Below, in pieces: positions 34,901 to 42,916 of a stretch of DNA of 51,580 nucleotides. The position numbers and the translations under genes were made by a program. Below the pieces are notes generated by a model. It ran no database searches. It saw only the letters and a program-made list of their open reading frames with translations, and was not told the DNA's origin. Origin of the DNA: Stenotrophomonas maltophilia (lineage in GTDB: Bacteria > Pseudomonadota > Gammaproteobacteria > Xanthomonadales > Xanthomonadaceae); NCBI RefSeq assembly GCF_004920835.1, contig NZ_QFHO01000031.1, positions 1 through 51,580 of the forward strand, read 5' to 3'. Numbering within the stretch: the stretch's first letter is position 1; each line of letters opens with the position of its first letter.

Positions 34901-36691
34901 ATGCGATTGCTGTCCCCGCTTGCCGCTGCCTGCCTGCTGGCACTGGCCGCCGCGCCGGCCCAGGCCGAGGTCTTCATCAACGAACTGCACTACGACGACA
35001 GCACCGCCGCCGGCGACGTCGGCGAAGCGATCGAGGTCGTGGCCACCGCCGGTGAGGATCTGTCCGGCTACCGCCTGTACCTCTACAACGGCAGCAATCC
35101 GTCGGCCGCCACGGTCTACGCCAACAATCCGGTTCCCGCCGGTACCGCTGCAGGCTGCGGCAGCGCCAGCATCGCCGTGGTCACCTACCCCACCAACGGC
35201 CTGCAGAACGGCCCGAACGATGGCATTGCCCTGGTCGACGCCAGCGGCAAGGTGGTCCAGTTCCTCAGCTACGAGGGTGCCATCACAGCGTCCGGCGGGC
35301 CCGCGGCCGGCATGACCAGCCAGAACATTCCGGTGGCCGAGACCAACAGCACGGCCCCGGGCACCTCGCTGCAGCTGACCGGCAGTGGCAGCCAGTACGC
35401 CCACTTCACCTGGGCCGAGTCGGCCAGGCAGACCTTCGGCAACTGCAACAACGGCCAGACCTTCAGTGGTGGCGGCACCCCGGGCCCGAACACGCCGCCG
35501 TCGGTGTCCACCACCACCCCGGCCCAGGGCAGCAGCACCTTCCCCGCCGCCGCCGACCTGGAAGTGGTGTTCAGCGAGACGGTGAACCTGGCCAGCGGCG
35601 CGTTCGCCCTGAGCTGCGGCACTTCCGGCAGCGTGCCGCTGACTTTCCCGTCCAGCGGCCGCAGCGTGAAGCTGTCCACCAACACTGCGCTGGTGGCCGG
35701 TGAAGCCTGCCGCTTCGACATCCGCGCCGCGCGCATCACCGACCTGCAGGGCGCACACCCGGCCGCCGACAGCCGCATCGCCTTCACCGTGGCCAGCACC
35801 GGTGGCAATCCGGACCCGGGCAACCCGGGCGTGCCGGCCGGTTACTACTCCAAGGTCAACACCAGCAGCCCCAGCCAGCTGCGCTGCTCGCTGCACGCCA
35901 CCATCAAGGGCCACACCGCCTACCCGTACAGCGGCTCGGGCACCAGCACCTGGACCATCCTGGAGATCGCCGACGAGGATCCGAACAACAGCGGCAGGAT
36001 CCTGGATGCGTACCGCAACCGCAGCTACGCCAAGGGGACCGATCGCGCCGGCAGCGGCAGCGGCCTGAAGTACAACCGCGAGCACACCTGGCCGAACTCG
36101 CTGGGCTTTGCCAGCACCACCGGCGACAAGGGCCTGCCGTACGCGCCCTACACCGACACCCACATGCTGTACCTGACCGACGCACAGTGGAATGCCGACC
36201 GCGGCAACAAGCCGTTCGGCAAGTGCGATGCCAACTGCGGCGAGCGTGCCACCGAGGCCAACAACGGCCAGGGCGGCGGCAGCGGTGGCTATCCGGGCAA
36301 TTCGAACTGGGTACGCACCCCGGACGGCAACGGCGGCACCTTTGAAGTGTGGGGTGCACGCAAGGGCGACATGGCGCGTGCGGTGCTGTACATGGCCATC
36401 CGCTACGAGGGCGGCAAGGATGCGGCCACCGGCCAGTCCGAGCCGGACCTGGAGCTGACCGACGACCGCAGCAAGATCGTCAAGACCAGCAGTTCGCCGG
36501 CCTACATGGGCCTGTTGTCGACGTTGATCGACTGGCACCTGGCCGACCCGCCGAGCGCTGCGGAACGCGCCCGCAATGACGTGATCTACAGCTTCCAGGG
36601 CAACCGCAACCCGTTCATCGACCATCCCGAATGGGCCACCCCCGCCCTGTTCACCTCGGCCAAGCCGGCCACCTGCCAGCTGGCCAACTGA
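34901..36691 (+). CDS. Secreted endonuclease I-family nuclease with lamin-tail and Ig-like domains
   Basis: A 596-residue protein with a signal peptide (1-22, cut after AQA). Residues about 23-200 resemble a lamin-tail domain (EVFINELHYDDSTAAGDVGEAIEVVA... GYRLYLYNGSNPSAATVY). A Pro/Thr linker leads to a bacterial Ig-like domain (about 203-300, PPSVSTTTPAQGSSTFPAAADLEVVFSE... RITDLQGAH). The C-terminal half is an endonuclease I domain with the beta-beta-alpha metal motif REHTWP at 393-398, where His395 is the general base. It would degrade extracellular or periplasmic DNA/RNA. Start 34901 has AAGGAG before it. It stands alone, ending at a GC-rich hairpin before cutA. Confidence 0.9.
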   Translation: MRLLSPLAAACLLALAAAPAQAEVFINELHYDDSTAAGDVGEAIEVVATAGEDLSGYRLYLYNGSNPSAATVYANNPVPAGTAAGCGSASIAVVTYPTNGLQNGPNDGIALVDASGKVVQFLSYEGAITASGGPAAGMTSQNIPVAETNSTAPGTSLQLTGSGSQYAHFTWAESARQTFGNCNNGQTFSGGGTPGPNTPPSVSTTTPAQGSSTFPAAADLEVVFSETVNLASGAFALSCGTSGSVPLTFPSSGRSVKLSTNTALVAGEACRFDIRAARITDLQGAHPAADSRIAFTVASTGGNPDPGNPGVPAGYYSKVNTSSPSQLRCSLHATIKGHTAYPYSGSGTSTWTILEIADEDPNNSGRILDAYRNRSYAKGTDRAGSGSGLKYNREHTWPNSLGFASTTGDKGLPYAPYTDTHMLYLTDAQWNADRGNKPFGKCDANCGERATEANNGQGGGSGGYPGNSNWVRTPDGNGGTFEVWGARKGDMARAVLYMAIRYEGGKDAATGQSEPDLELTDDRSKIVKTSSSPAYMGLLSTLIDWHLADPPSAAERARNDVIYSFQGNRNPFIDHPEWATPALFTSAKPATCQLAN

Positions 36692-36713
36692 CCGCGCAAC
36701 GCAGCGGTCCATT

Positions 36714-36742
36714 GCCGCCGCCGGGCCCTGACCCGGCGGCGG
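36714..36742 (+). terminator. GC-rich hairpin after the nuclease gene
   Basis: The stem GCCGCCGCCGGG / CCCGGCGGCGGC has a short loop and no T tract. It probably stabilises or ends the nuclease transcript just before the cutA promoter region. Confidence 0.55.
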
Positions 36743-36745
36743 CCC

Positions 36746-36772
36746 TATACTCGACGGTCATGTCGACCGTCG
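36746..36772 (+). promoter_or_regulatory. -10 element and palindrome around the cutA start codon
   Basis: TATACT (36746-36751) lies 8 bases before the cutA ATG (36760), so the message would be nearly leaderless; I see no good -35. The ATG sits in the loop of a perfect 8-base palindrome, CGACGGTC (36752-36759) and GACCGTCG (36765-36772). Confidence 0.45.
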
Positions 36773-37098
36773 ATCCCGTCCTGCTGTTGTTGACCACCTG
36801 CCCGGACCGGGCCAGTGCCGAGCGCATCGCGCACGCGCTGGTTGGCGAGCGCCTGGCCGCGTGCGTCACACGACTGGAGGGCGCGCAGTCGACCTACCGC
36901 TGGCAGGGCGAGGTCACCACCGACACCGAACTGCAGTTGCTGGTGAAGACCACCGCGAGCCGCGTCGATGACGCAATCGCCCGGGTCGTCGAACTGCATC
37001 CGTATGAACTCCCGGAGTGCATCGCGGTCGAAACCCGGGCCGGCCTGCCGGCGTATCTGGACTGGATCCGGGCACAGACCCGGGAGGACACTGATTGA
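36760..37098 (+). CDS. cutA: Divalent-cation tolerance protein CutA
   Basis: A 112-residue trimeric protein with a ferredoxin-like fold. The family pattern is complete: LLLTTCPDRASAERIAHALVGERLAACVTRLEGAQSTYRWQGEV... ELQLLVKTTASRVDDAIARVVELHPYELPECIAVE. CutA is linked to copper and other metal tolerance, but its biochemical job is unsettled. It is first in the order cutA-dsbD-tlpA: its TGA stop overlaps the TTG start of dsbD. CutA next to DsbD is a common arrangement in gamma-proteobacteria. Confidence 0.95.
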   Translation: MSTVDPVLLLLTTCPDRASAERIAHALVGERLAACVTRLEGAQSTYRWQGEVTTDTELQLLVKTTASRVDDAIARVVELHPYELPECIAVETRAGLPAYLDWIRAQTREDTD

Positions 37099-39479
37099 AG
37101 ACTTTGTTTGCGCGTGGCGCCGCCCTGTGCGCCCTGTTGTGGCTCTCGCTGCCGGCCTTCGCGCTCGATGAGAAGGACCTGCTGCCGGTGGACCAGGCGT
37201 TCGCGCTGACCGCGACCGCCCCCGAACGCGGCCAGGTGCAGCTGCAGTTCAAGATCGCACCGGGCTATTACCTGTATCGCCACCGCACCAGCGTCAAGGC
37301 CGACCCGGCCTTCAACGCAGGCGCGCTGCAGATGCCCAAGGGCGACAAGCACCACGACGATTTCTTCGGCGAGGTTGAAACCTATCGCGAGCGGCTGCAG
37401 GCCACCCTGCCCGGCGCACCGACCGATGCAGCCGGCACCATCAGCCTGGAAGTGCGTTACCAGGGCTGCGCCGACGCCGGTGTCTGCTATCCGCCGCAGA
37501 AGCGCGTGGTGCAGGTCACCCTGCCCGGCGGCGGTGCACAGGCGGCGGCCCCGGCCGCACGCCCCGGTGCGGCCAGCCCGTTCAACAACCCGCTGGCCGG
37601 TGCCGGCAACAGCGGCGGCCTGCGCCTGCCGGGTGCGGCCAGCAACAGCCAGGCGCTGCCACTGCCGTCGGAGCAGGCATTCGGCTTCGATGCCATTGCC
37701 AGCGATGGCAACACCCTGCTGCTGCGCTTCAGCCCGGCGCCGGGCTACTACCTGTATCGCGACCGCACCTCGCTGAAGCTCGAAGGCAGCGCCGGCGTGC
37801 TGGCCGACAAGCTGCGATGGCCGGCCGCTCAGTCGCATCGCGACGAGCACTTCGGCGATGTCTCGGTGTATTTCAACCAGGTGGAGGTGCCGCTGCCGCT
37901 GCGCCGCTCTGTCGCCGACGCGGTCGACAGCACCCTGGTGGTGACCTTCCAGGGCTGCCAGACCGACGGCATCTGCTACCCGCCGATGACGCGACGGGTG
38001 AAGCTGTCGATCCCGGCCGGCAGGATCAACGCCAGCGCCAACCAGGCGCCGCCGCGCAGCGAGGTGATCAGCCCGCTGCCGACCGCCACCGGTGCTCCGC
38101 GCGAGGCTGCCAATGGCGCGCCGCTGCGCCTGCTGCCGACCGTGCCCAACGCCGATGCCGGCACGCCGGCCGGCGCTGGCAGTGCCGCCGCTGACAACGC
38201 GTTCGCCGCCGACGCGCGCGGCGACAACGCCATGCGCACGCGCCCGCCAGCGGCCACGCCGAACCCGGACCGTTCGTTCCTGTGGGTCCTGCTGCTCGCC
38301 CTGGCCGGCGGCCTGGTGCTGAACCTGATGCCGTGCGTGCTGCCGATCCTGTCGCTGAAGGTACTCGGCCTGGCACAGAGCGGTGAAAGCCCGCAGCGCG
38401 CGCGCAGCCATGCGCTCTGGTACACGCTGGGCGTGCTGGTTGCGTTCGCGGTGATCGGTGCGTTGATGGTCGGCCTGCGCGCGATCGGCAACGCGGTCGG
38501 CATCGGCTTCCAGCTGCAGCACCCGGGCGTGGTGGCCGCACTGGCCTACGTCATGTTCGCAGTGGGCCTGAGCCTGTCCGGGGTGTTCACCCTCGGCGGT
38601 GGCCTCGGCAACCTCGGCCAGTCGCTGGCCAGCCGCAGCGGCCCGGCCGGGGACTTCTTCACCGGTGCGCTGGCCTGCGTGGTCGGCAGTGCCTGCGTCG
38701 GCCCGTTCATGGGCGGTGCGGTGGCCTATGCGTTCATCGCGACGCCACTGCAGGCGATGACCGTGTTCCTGTTCCTCGGCCTCGGCCTGGCCCTGCCGTT
38801 CCTGCTGATCGGCTTCGTGCCGGCGCTGGCACGCCGCCTGCCCAAGCCGGGCCCGTGGATGGAAACGCTCAAGCACGTGCTGGCTTTCCCGATGTATGCC
38901 ACCGCGCTATGGCTGCTGTGGGTGCTGGGCAAGCAGCGCGGCGTGGACGGCATGTCGCTGGTGCTGGGTGGCCTGCTGCTGTTCGCTTTCGGTCTGTGGC
39001 TGTTCGAACGCAACCGCTGGACCGGCCCGCGTGCCGTTGCCCTGCTGGGCGTGCTGCTGGCCATCGCCGCACTGGTGCCGGCCTGGGGCGTCACCCAGCT
39101 GGCACCGCCAGCGCGCGCCGCACAGGCGGCCAGCGACAACGTGGTCGAATACTCGCCGCAGCTGCTGGACCGCCTGCGCGCCGACAAGCGCGTGGTGTTC
39201 GTCAACATGACCGCCGACTGGTGCGTGAGCTGCAAGGCCAACGAGCGCGCTGTGCTGTCGCGGCCGGAGTTCAAGGAACTGCTCAAGCGCACCAATGCGG
39301 TGTACATGCGCGGTGACTACACCAATGTGGACCCGCAGATCACCACGTTCCTGGAAGAGCACAAGGCCGTGGGCGTGCCGCTGTACGTGGTGTACGGCCC
39401 CGGCGCGCCGCCGACCGTGCTGCCGACCCTGCTGACCCAGGCGGTGGTCGAGGAAGCGCTGCTGCGCACCGCACGATGA
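37095..39479 (+). CDS. dsbD: Thiol:disulfide interchange protein DsbD with duplicated alpha domain
   Basis: An inner-membrane protein carrying electrons from cytosolic thioredoxin to periplasmic DsbC and others. It starts with TTG inside the cutA stop. Its 794 residues exceed the 565 of E. coli because the N-terminal alpha domain is present twice, each with a redox pair six residues apart and the C-x-x-x-G-x-C-Y-P pattern: C125/C131 and C288/C294. A Pro/Ala linker follows, then the membrane domain with LMPCVLPIL (C414) and GSACVGPF, and a C-terminal thioredoxin domain with WCVSC (C710, C713). All six cysteines of the classic relay, plus one extra pair, are intact. Confidence 0.95.
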   Translation: MKTLFARGAALCALLWLSLPAFALDEKDLLPVDQAFALTATAPERGQVQLQFKIAPGYYLYRHRTSVKADPAFNAGALQMPKGDKHHDDFFGEVETYRERLQATLPGAPTDAAGTISLEVRYQGCADAGVCYPPQKRVVQVTLPGGGAQAAAPAARPGAASPFNNPLAGAGNSGGLRLPGAASNSQALPLPSEQAFGFDAIASDGNTLLLRFSPAPGYYLYRDRTSLKLEGSAGVLADKLRWPAAQSHRDEHFGDVSVYFNQVEVPLPLRRSVADAVDSTLVVTFQGCQTDGICYPPMTRRVKLSIPAGRINASANQAPPRSEVISPLPTATGAPREAANGAPLRLLPTVPNADAGTPAGAGSAAADNAFAADARGDNAMRTRPPAATPNPDRSFLWVLLLALAGGLVLNLMPCVLPILSLKVLGLAQSGESPQRARSHALWYTLGVLVAFAVIGALMVGLRAIGNAVGIGFQLQHPGVVAALAYVMFAVGLSLSGVFTLGGGLGNLGQSLASRSGPAGDFFTGALACVVGSACVGPFMGGAVAYAFIATPLQAMTVFLFLGLGLALPFLLIGFVPALARRLPKPGPWMETLKHVLAFPMYATALWLLWVLGKQRGVDGMSLVLGGLLLFAFGLWLFERNRWTGPRAVALLGVLLAIAALVPAWGVTQLAPPARAAQAASDNVVEYSPQLLDRLRADKRVVFVNMTADWCVSCKANERAVLSRPEFKELLKRTNAVYMRGDYTNVDPQITTFLEEHKAVGVPLYVVYGPGAPPTVLPTLLTQAVVEEALLRTAR

Positions 39480-40039
39480 AATGGCAACGGCCAGCGCTGC
39501 TGTGGACAGCGGTGCTGGCCGCCGGCCTCGGCCTGTGGGCCGGGTACCGGCTGGCACCAACGCCGGCTGCACCTGCCGCAGCGCCGGCCGCTTCCCCTGC
39601 AGCCCTCGCGACGCCTGCGCTGCAGGTGGGTGACCCACTGCCTGCACTGACGCTGCCGGATCTCGAGGGCCGACCGCTCGACCTGCGCCAGCGCTTCGCC
39701 GGTCGCCCGCTGCTGATCAATGTCTGGGCCAGCTGGTGCGCCCCCTGCGTGGAAGAGATGCCGGAGCTGGCACGCTTTGCCCATACCCAGGGCAGCGAAG
39801 GCGTGCAGGTGCTGGGCCTGGCATTGGATACGCCGGAAGACGTGCGCCGCTTCCTGCAGCAGGTACCGGTGGACTACCCGATCGTGATCGAGACCCCGGG
39901 CCCGCGCGATGCCAGCGTGCAGCTGGGCAATACGCAGGGACTGCTGCCCTACAGCGTGCTGTTCGACGCACAGGGGCGATTGCAGAAGGCGAAGCTGGGA
40001 CCGTTCACCCACGGCGAGATCGACAGCTGGGTGAAGTGA
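39476..40039 (+). CDS. TlpA/ResA-like membrane-anchored thioredoxin
   Basis: A 187-residue periplasmic thioredoxin with an N-terminal anchor (LLWTAVLAAGLGLWAGYRL), an Ala/Pro linker and the redox motif WCAPC (C88, C91) in NVWASWCAPCVEEMPEL. Residues P-Y-S-V-L-F-D form the cis-Pro region. The DAQGRLQ end is typical of TlpA/ResA. Its ATG overlaps the dsbD stop (4 bases), so it is translated with DsbD and is a likely acceptor of its electrons, perhaps for cytochrome c maturation or repair of periplasmic thiols. Confidence 0.92.
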   Translation: MKWQRPALLWTAVLAAGLGLWAGYRLAPTPAAPAAAPAASPAALATPALQVGDPLPALTLPDLEGRPLDLRQRFAGRPLLINVWASWCAPCVEEMPELARFAHTQGSEGVQVLGLALDTPEDVRRFLQQVPVDYPIVIETPGPRDASVQLGNTQGLLPYSVLFDAQGRLQKAKLGPFTHGEIDSWVK

Positions 40040-40071
40040 GGGTCTTGGCAGGGTTGCACCCTGCACCCGCG

Positions 40072-40096
40072 GTAGTGCCGGCCGCTGGCCGGCAAC
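40072..40096 (+). repeat. Single SMAG-type GTAG element
   Basis: GTAGTGCCGGCCGCTGGCCG plus GCAAC, same type as at 536 and 14664. A related GC hairpin (GTGCCGGGCGCCGCCCGG, about 40144-40161) follows. Together they occupy the gap after the thioredoxin gene. Confidence 0.85.
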
Positions 40097-40207
40097 CTCA
40101 GAAACAACAGCCAAGGCAACAGCAACAGCGGGCTTTCCGAGGGGTGCCGGGCGCCGCCCGGCCGATACCCCCTGCTTGACCACAGGCAGGGCGCCACGGA
40201 GAATTCC

Positions 40208-40226
40208 GCGACTAATTCTCATTTGC
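40208..40226 (+). promoter_or_regulatory. Candidate Fur box before the PepSY-flavodoxin gene
   Basis: GCGACTAATTCTCATTTGC matches the 19-base Fur consensus at about 11 positions, mostly in the right half (TTCTCATTTGC). It lies 47 bases before the start codon of a gene whose family is often iron-regulated. The match is partial, so this is a suggestion. Confidence 0.4.
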
Positions 40227-40272
40227 TGTTGCGCAGGATGCGGGCGGCAGCCTTCCAGGCCCTCCTCCTTCG

Positions 40273-42795
40273 ATGTTCAAGAACGTCCTGTTCCAACTGC
40301 ACTGGCTGCTGGGCATCACCGCTGGTGCCGTACTGGCCGTTATGGGCCTCAGCGGCGCCGTGCTGTCCTTCGAGGACGAACTGCTGCGTGCCGCCAATCC
40401 CGGATTCGCCGCGATCGCCGAGCACCATGCCGACGGCCAGCCACCGCTGGCGTTGAGCGAGCTGATGCCTTTGCTCCAGGCAGGAAGCGAGCGCCCCCTG
40501 CAGCGCCTGCGGATCGACGCCACCGGCCAGCGGCCCTCGGTGGCGCGGTTTGCCGGAGGCAAGGAACACTGGGTGTACTTCGATCCGTACAGCGGCGAGC
40601 GCTTCAGTGCCCTGCGCGGGCAGGCCTTCTTCGACTTCATCGAAGACCTGCATCGGCACCTCGCTGCCGGCGAGCGGGGCAAATGGATCACCGGCAGCTG
40701 TGCGATCGCGCTGCTGTTCTTCACCCTCTCCGGTCTCTACCTGCGCTGGCCCCGGCGCTGGTGGCACTGGCGCAGCTGGTTGGCGGTGGAGTGGAAGCGC
40801 AGCGGCCGTGGCTTCCTGTGGAGCCTGCACTCGGTGGTCGGCACCTGGGTGCTGCTGATCTACCTGATGAGTGCGTTGACCGGCCTGTGGTGGTCGTTCG
40901 ACTGGTACCGCAGCGCCGCCAACACGCTGCTGGGCGTGGCGCCGGCAGCGAAGCACAAGGTCGCCGCCGACGCGGCACTGGACCTGGATCGCATCGAGGC
41001 CACGCTGTATGCGTTGCCGGGCGTGCGCACCGGGTACATCGACCTGCGCCTGCCGGAGAAGCCCGGGCAGCCACTCAATGTACGCGTGATGGCCGGTGAT
41101 CCGGCGCGGCGCGGTGGCCACCACGATCGTGCACATGACCTGCTGCAGCTCGATCCGGCCAGCGGTGCGATCCTCGATGCCCGTCCGTATGCACGCCAGG
41201 GCGCCGGCGGACAGCTGGCCACCAGCGTGTTCGCGCTGCATTCGGGAAGTTACTTCGGTGCACCCGGGCGCGTGGTGGTGATGCTCAGCAGCCTGGGCAT
41301 GAGCCTGTTCTTCATCACCGGCTGGATGCTGTACCTGGACCGCCGCCGCAGCCAGCGCGCCGCGCGCGGGCTTCGCCAGTCGCTGCCGGTAGCCACTGAC
41401 GATGGCAGCAACCTACCCTGGCTTGTGGTGCATGCCAGCCAGAGCGGGCTGGGCGAGCAGCTGGCCTGGCGCGCGGCGGCGCTGTTGCAGGCCGCCGGAC
41501 ATGCGGTGCTTGTGCTGCCATTGGCCCGCGTCGACGGCTCACAGCTAGAGCAAACCGTGCAGGCCCTGTTCGTGCTCAGCACCTTTGGCGACGGCGAACC
41601 ACCGGATGCGGCGCGACGCGCTTCGCGACTGCTGCTCGCGCAGCGCGTGGACCTGTCGGGCCTGCAGTTCGCCCTGCTCGCGCTGGGTGATCGCCAGTAC
41701 CCGCACTACTGCGGTTTCGGCCGCCAGGTCGATGCCTGGCTGATCGGCAACGGCGCGCGCCCGCTGTTCGAGCGCATCGATGTCGATGCTGCCTCGGTAC
41801 CGTCCCTGCGCCAGTGGCAGCAGCAGCTGGGCGCGTTGACCGGCATCACCACCGATGACAGCGTGCTGCCGGCTGCCACGCAGATGCATGACTGGCGCCT
41901 GCTCGGCCGCGACCGCCTCAATCCTGGCAGCATCGGTGGCGCGATCTGGCGTATCCGTCTTGCCGCGCCCGCCGAGGTGCGGTGGCAGGCCGGTGACATC
42001 CTGCATCTCGCACCCCGCCACAATGCAGGGCACGCCAGTGCAGTGCTGAAGGCGCATGGGCTGGACCCACTGCAACCGCTGCTGGTGGAAGGCAACCCGC
42101 GCACGCTGTTGGCCCTGGCCAGCGAGCGCGAGCTACCCGATGCAGACGCCGCGCTGGCGGTGCAGGATGCCTGCCTGTGGCTGCGCGGACTGCCGTTGCT
42201 GCCCGGCCGCGAGTACTCGATCGCCTCGTGCACGGATGACGGCGCAGTGGAACTGGTGGTGCGCCTGGTACATGACGCCTCCGGTCGGGCTGGACTGGGT
42301 TCGGGGTGGCTGTCACTGCATGCACCGATCGGTGCCAGCATCGTCGCCCGCGTACATCGCAATCCCGGCTTCCACCGCGTGCCGGGTGCACCGATGGTGC
42401 TGGTCGGCAACGGTACTGGCATCGCTGGCCTGCGCAGCCTGTTGCGCGAAGCCGCCCATGCTGGCGAGCACGGGCATTGGCTGCTGTTTGGCGAACGCCA
42501 GTGCGCGCACGACTTCCTGTTTGCCGAAGAAATCGAGGCCTGGCAGGCCGATGGCCATCTGTCGCGGGTGGACCTGGCGTTCTCGCGCGATGGCGACGGT
42601 GGCTACGTGCAGGATCGACTGCACGCTGCAGTCGATGCGCTGCGCGAATGGATGCAACGTGGCGCGGTGATCCATGTCTGCGGTTCGCTGCAGGGCATGG
42701 CCGAAGGCGTGGACCAGGTACTGCGCGCTGCGCTGGGCGATGACGCGGTGGAAACGCTGCTGGAGAACGGGCGCTACCGGCGCGACGTGTATTGA
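40273..42795 (+). CDS. PepSY-flavodoxin-ferredoxin reductase fusion (membrane iron/siderophore reductase type)
   Basis: An 840-residue three-part protein. The N-terminal PepSY_TM region (about 1-370) has four hydrophobic helices (starting QLHWLLGITAGAVLAVMGLSGAVLSFEDE; WITGSCAIALLFFTLSGLYLRWP; VVGTWVLLIYLMSALTGLWW; VVVMLSSLGMSLFFITGWMLYLDRRR). Residues about 385-530 form a flavodoxin domain, and about 540-840 an FAD/NADPH-binding reductase (REYSIASC FAD motif, VLVGNGTGIAGLRSLLRE nucleotide motif, FLFAEEIEAW). Such proteins move electrons from NADPH across the inner membrane to reduce periplasmic ferric siderophores. The upstream candidate Fur box agrees. No receptor gene is adjacent. Confidence 0.88.
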   Translation: MFKNVLFQLHWLLGITAGAVLAVMGLSGAVLSFEDELLRAANPGFAAIAEHHADGQPPLALSELMPLLQAGSERPLQRLRIDATGQRPSVARFAGGKEHWVYFDPYSGERFSALRGQAFFDFIEDLHRHLAAGERGKWITGSCAIALLFFTLSGLYLRWPRRWWHWRSWLAVEWKRSGRGFLWSLHSVVGTWVLLIYLMSALTGLWWSFDWYRSAANTLLGVAPAAKHKVAADAALDLDRIEATLYALPGVRTGYIDLRLPEKPGQPLNVRVMAGDPARRGGHHDRAHDLLQLDPASGAILDARPYARQGAGGQLATSVFALHSGSYFGAPGRVVVMLSSLGMSLFFITGWMLYLDRRRSQRAARGLRQSLPVATDDGSNLPWLVVHASQSGLGEQLAWRAAALLQAAGHAVLVLPLARVDGSQLEQTVQALFVLSTFGDGEPPDAARRASRLLLAQRVDLSGLQFALLALGDRQYPHYCGFGRQVDAWLIGNGARPLFERIDVDAASVPSLRQWQQQLGALTGITTDDSVLPAATQMHDWRLLGRDRLNPGSIGGAIWRIRLAAPAEVRWQAGDILHLAPRHNAGHASAVLKAHGLDPLQPLLVEGNPRTLLALASERELPDADAALAVQDACLWLRGLPLLPGREYSIASCTDDGAVELVVRLVHDASGRAGLGSGWLSLHAPIGASIVARVHRNPGFHRVPGAPMVLVGNGTGIAGLRSLLREAAHAGEHGHWLLFGERQCAHDFLFAEEIEAWQADGHLSRVDLAFSRDGDGGYVQDRLHAAVDALREWMQRGAVIHVCGSLQGMAEGVDQVLRAALGDDAVETLLENGRYRRDVY

Positions 42796-42818
42796 TTCCT
42801 GCCGCCGAACGCTGTCGT

Positions 42819-42885
42819 GAGCCGAGCATGGGCTCGGCTCTACAGTGTTCCTGCAGCCGATGTAGAGCCGAGCCTACGCTCGGCT
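42819..42885. repeat. GTAG palindromes, GAGCCGAG type, facing outward
   Basis: An inverted copy (42819-42843) and a direct copy (42862-42885) of GTAGAGCCGAGC... are separated by 18 bases. They lie in the gap between the PepSY fusion and the convergent chemoreceptor gene. Confidence 0.85.
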
Positions 42886-42916
42886 GATTCCCCGCCAGCC
42901 GACAAGGAACCGCAAG

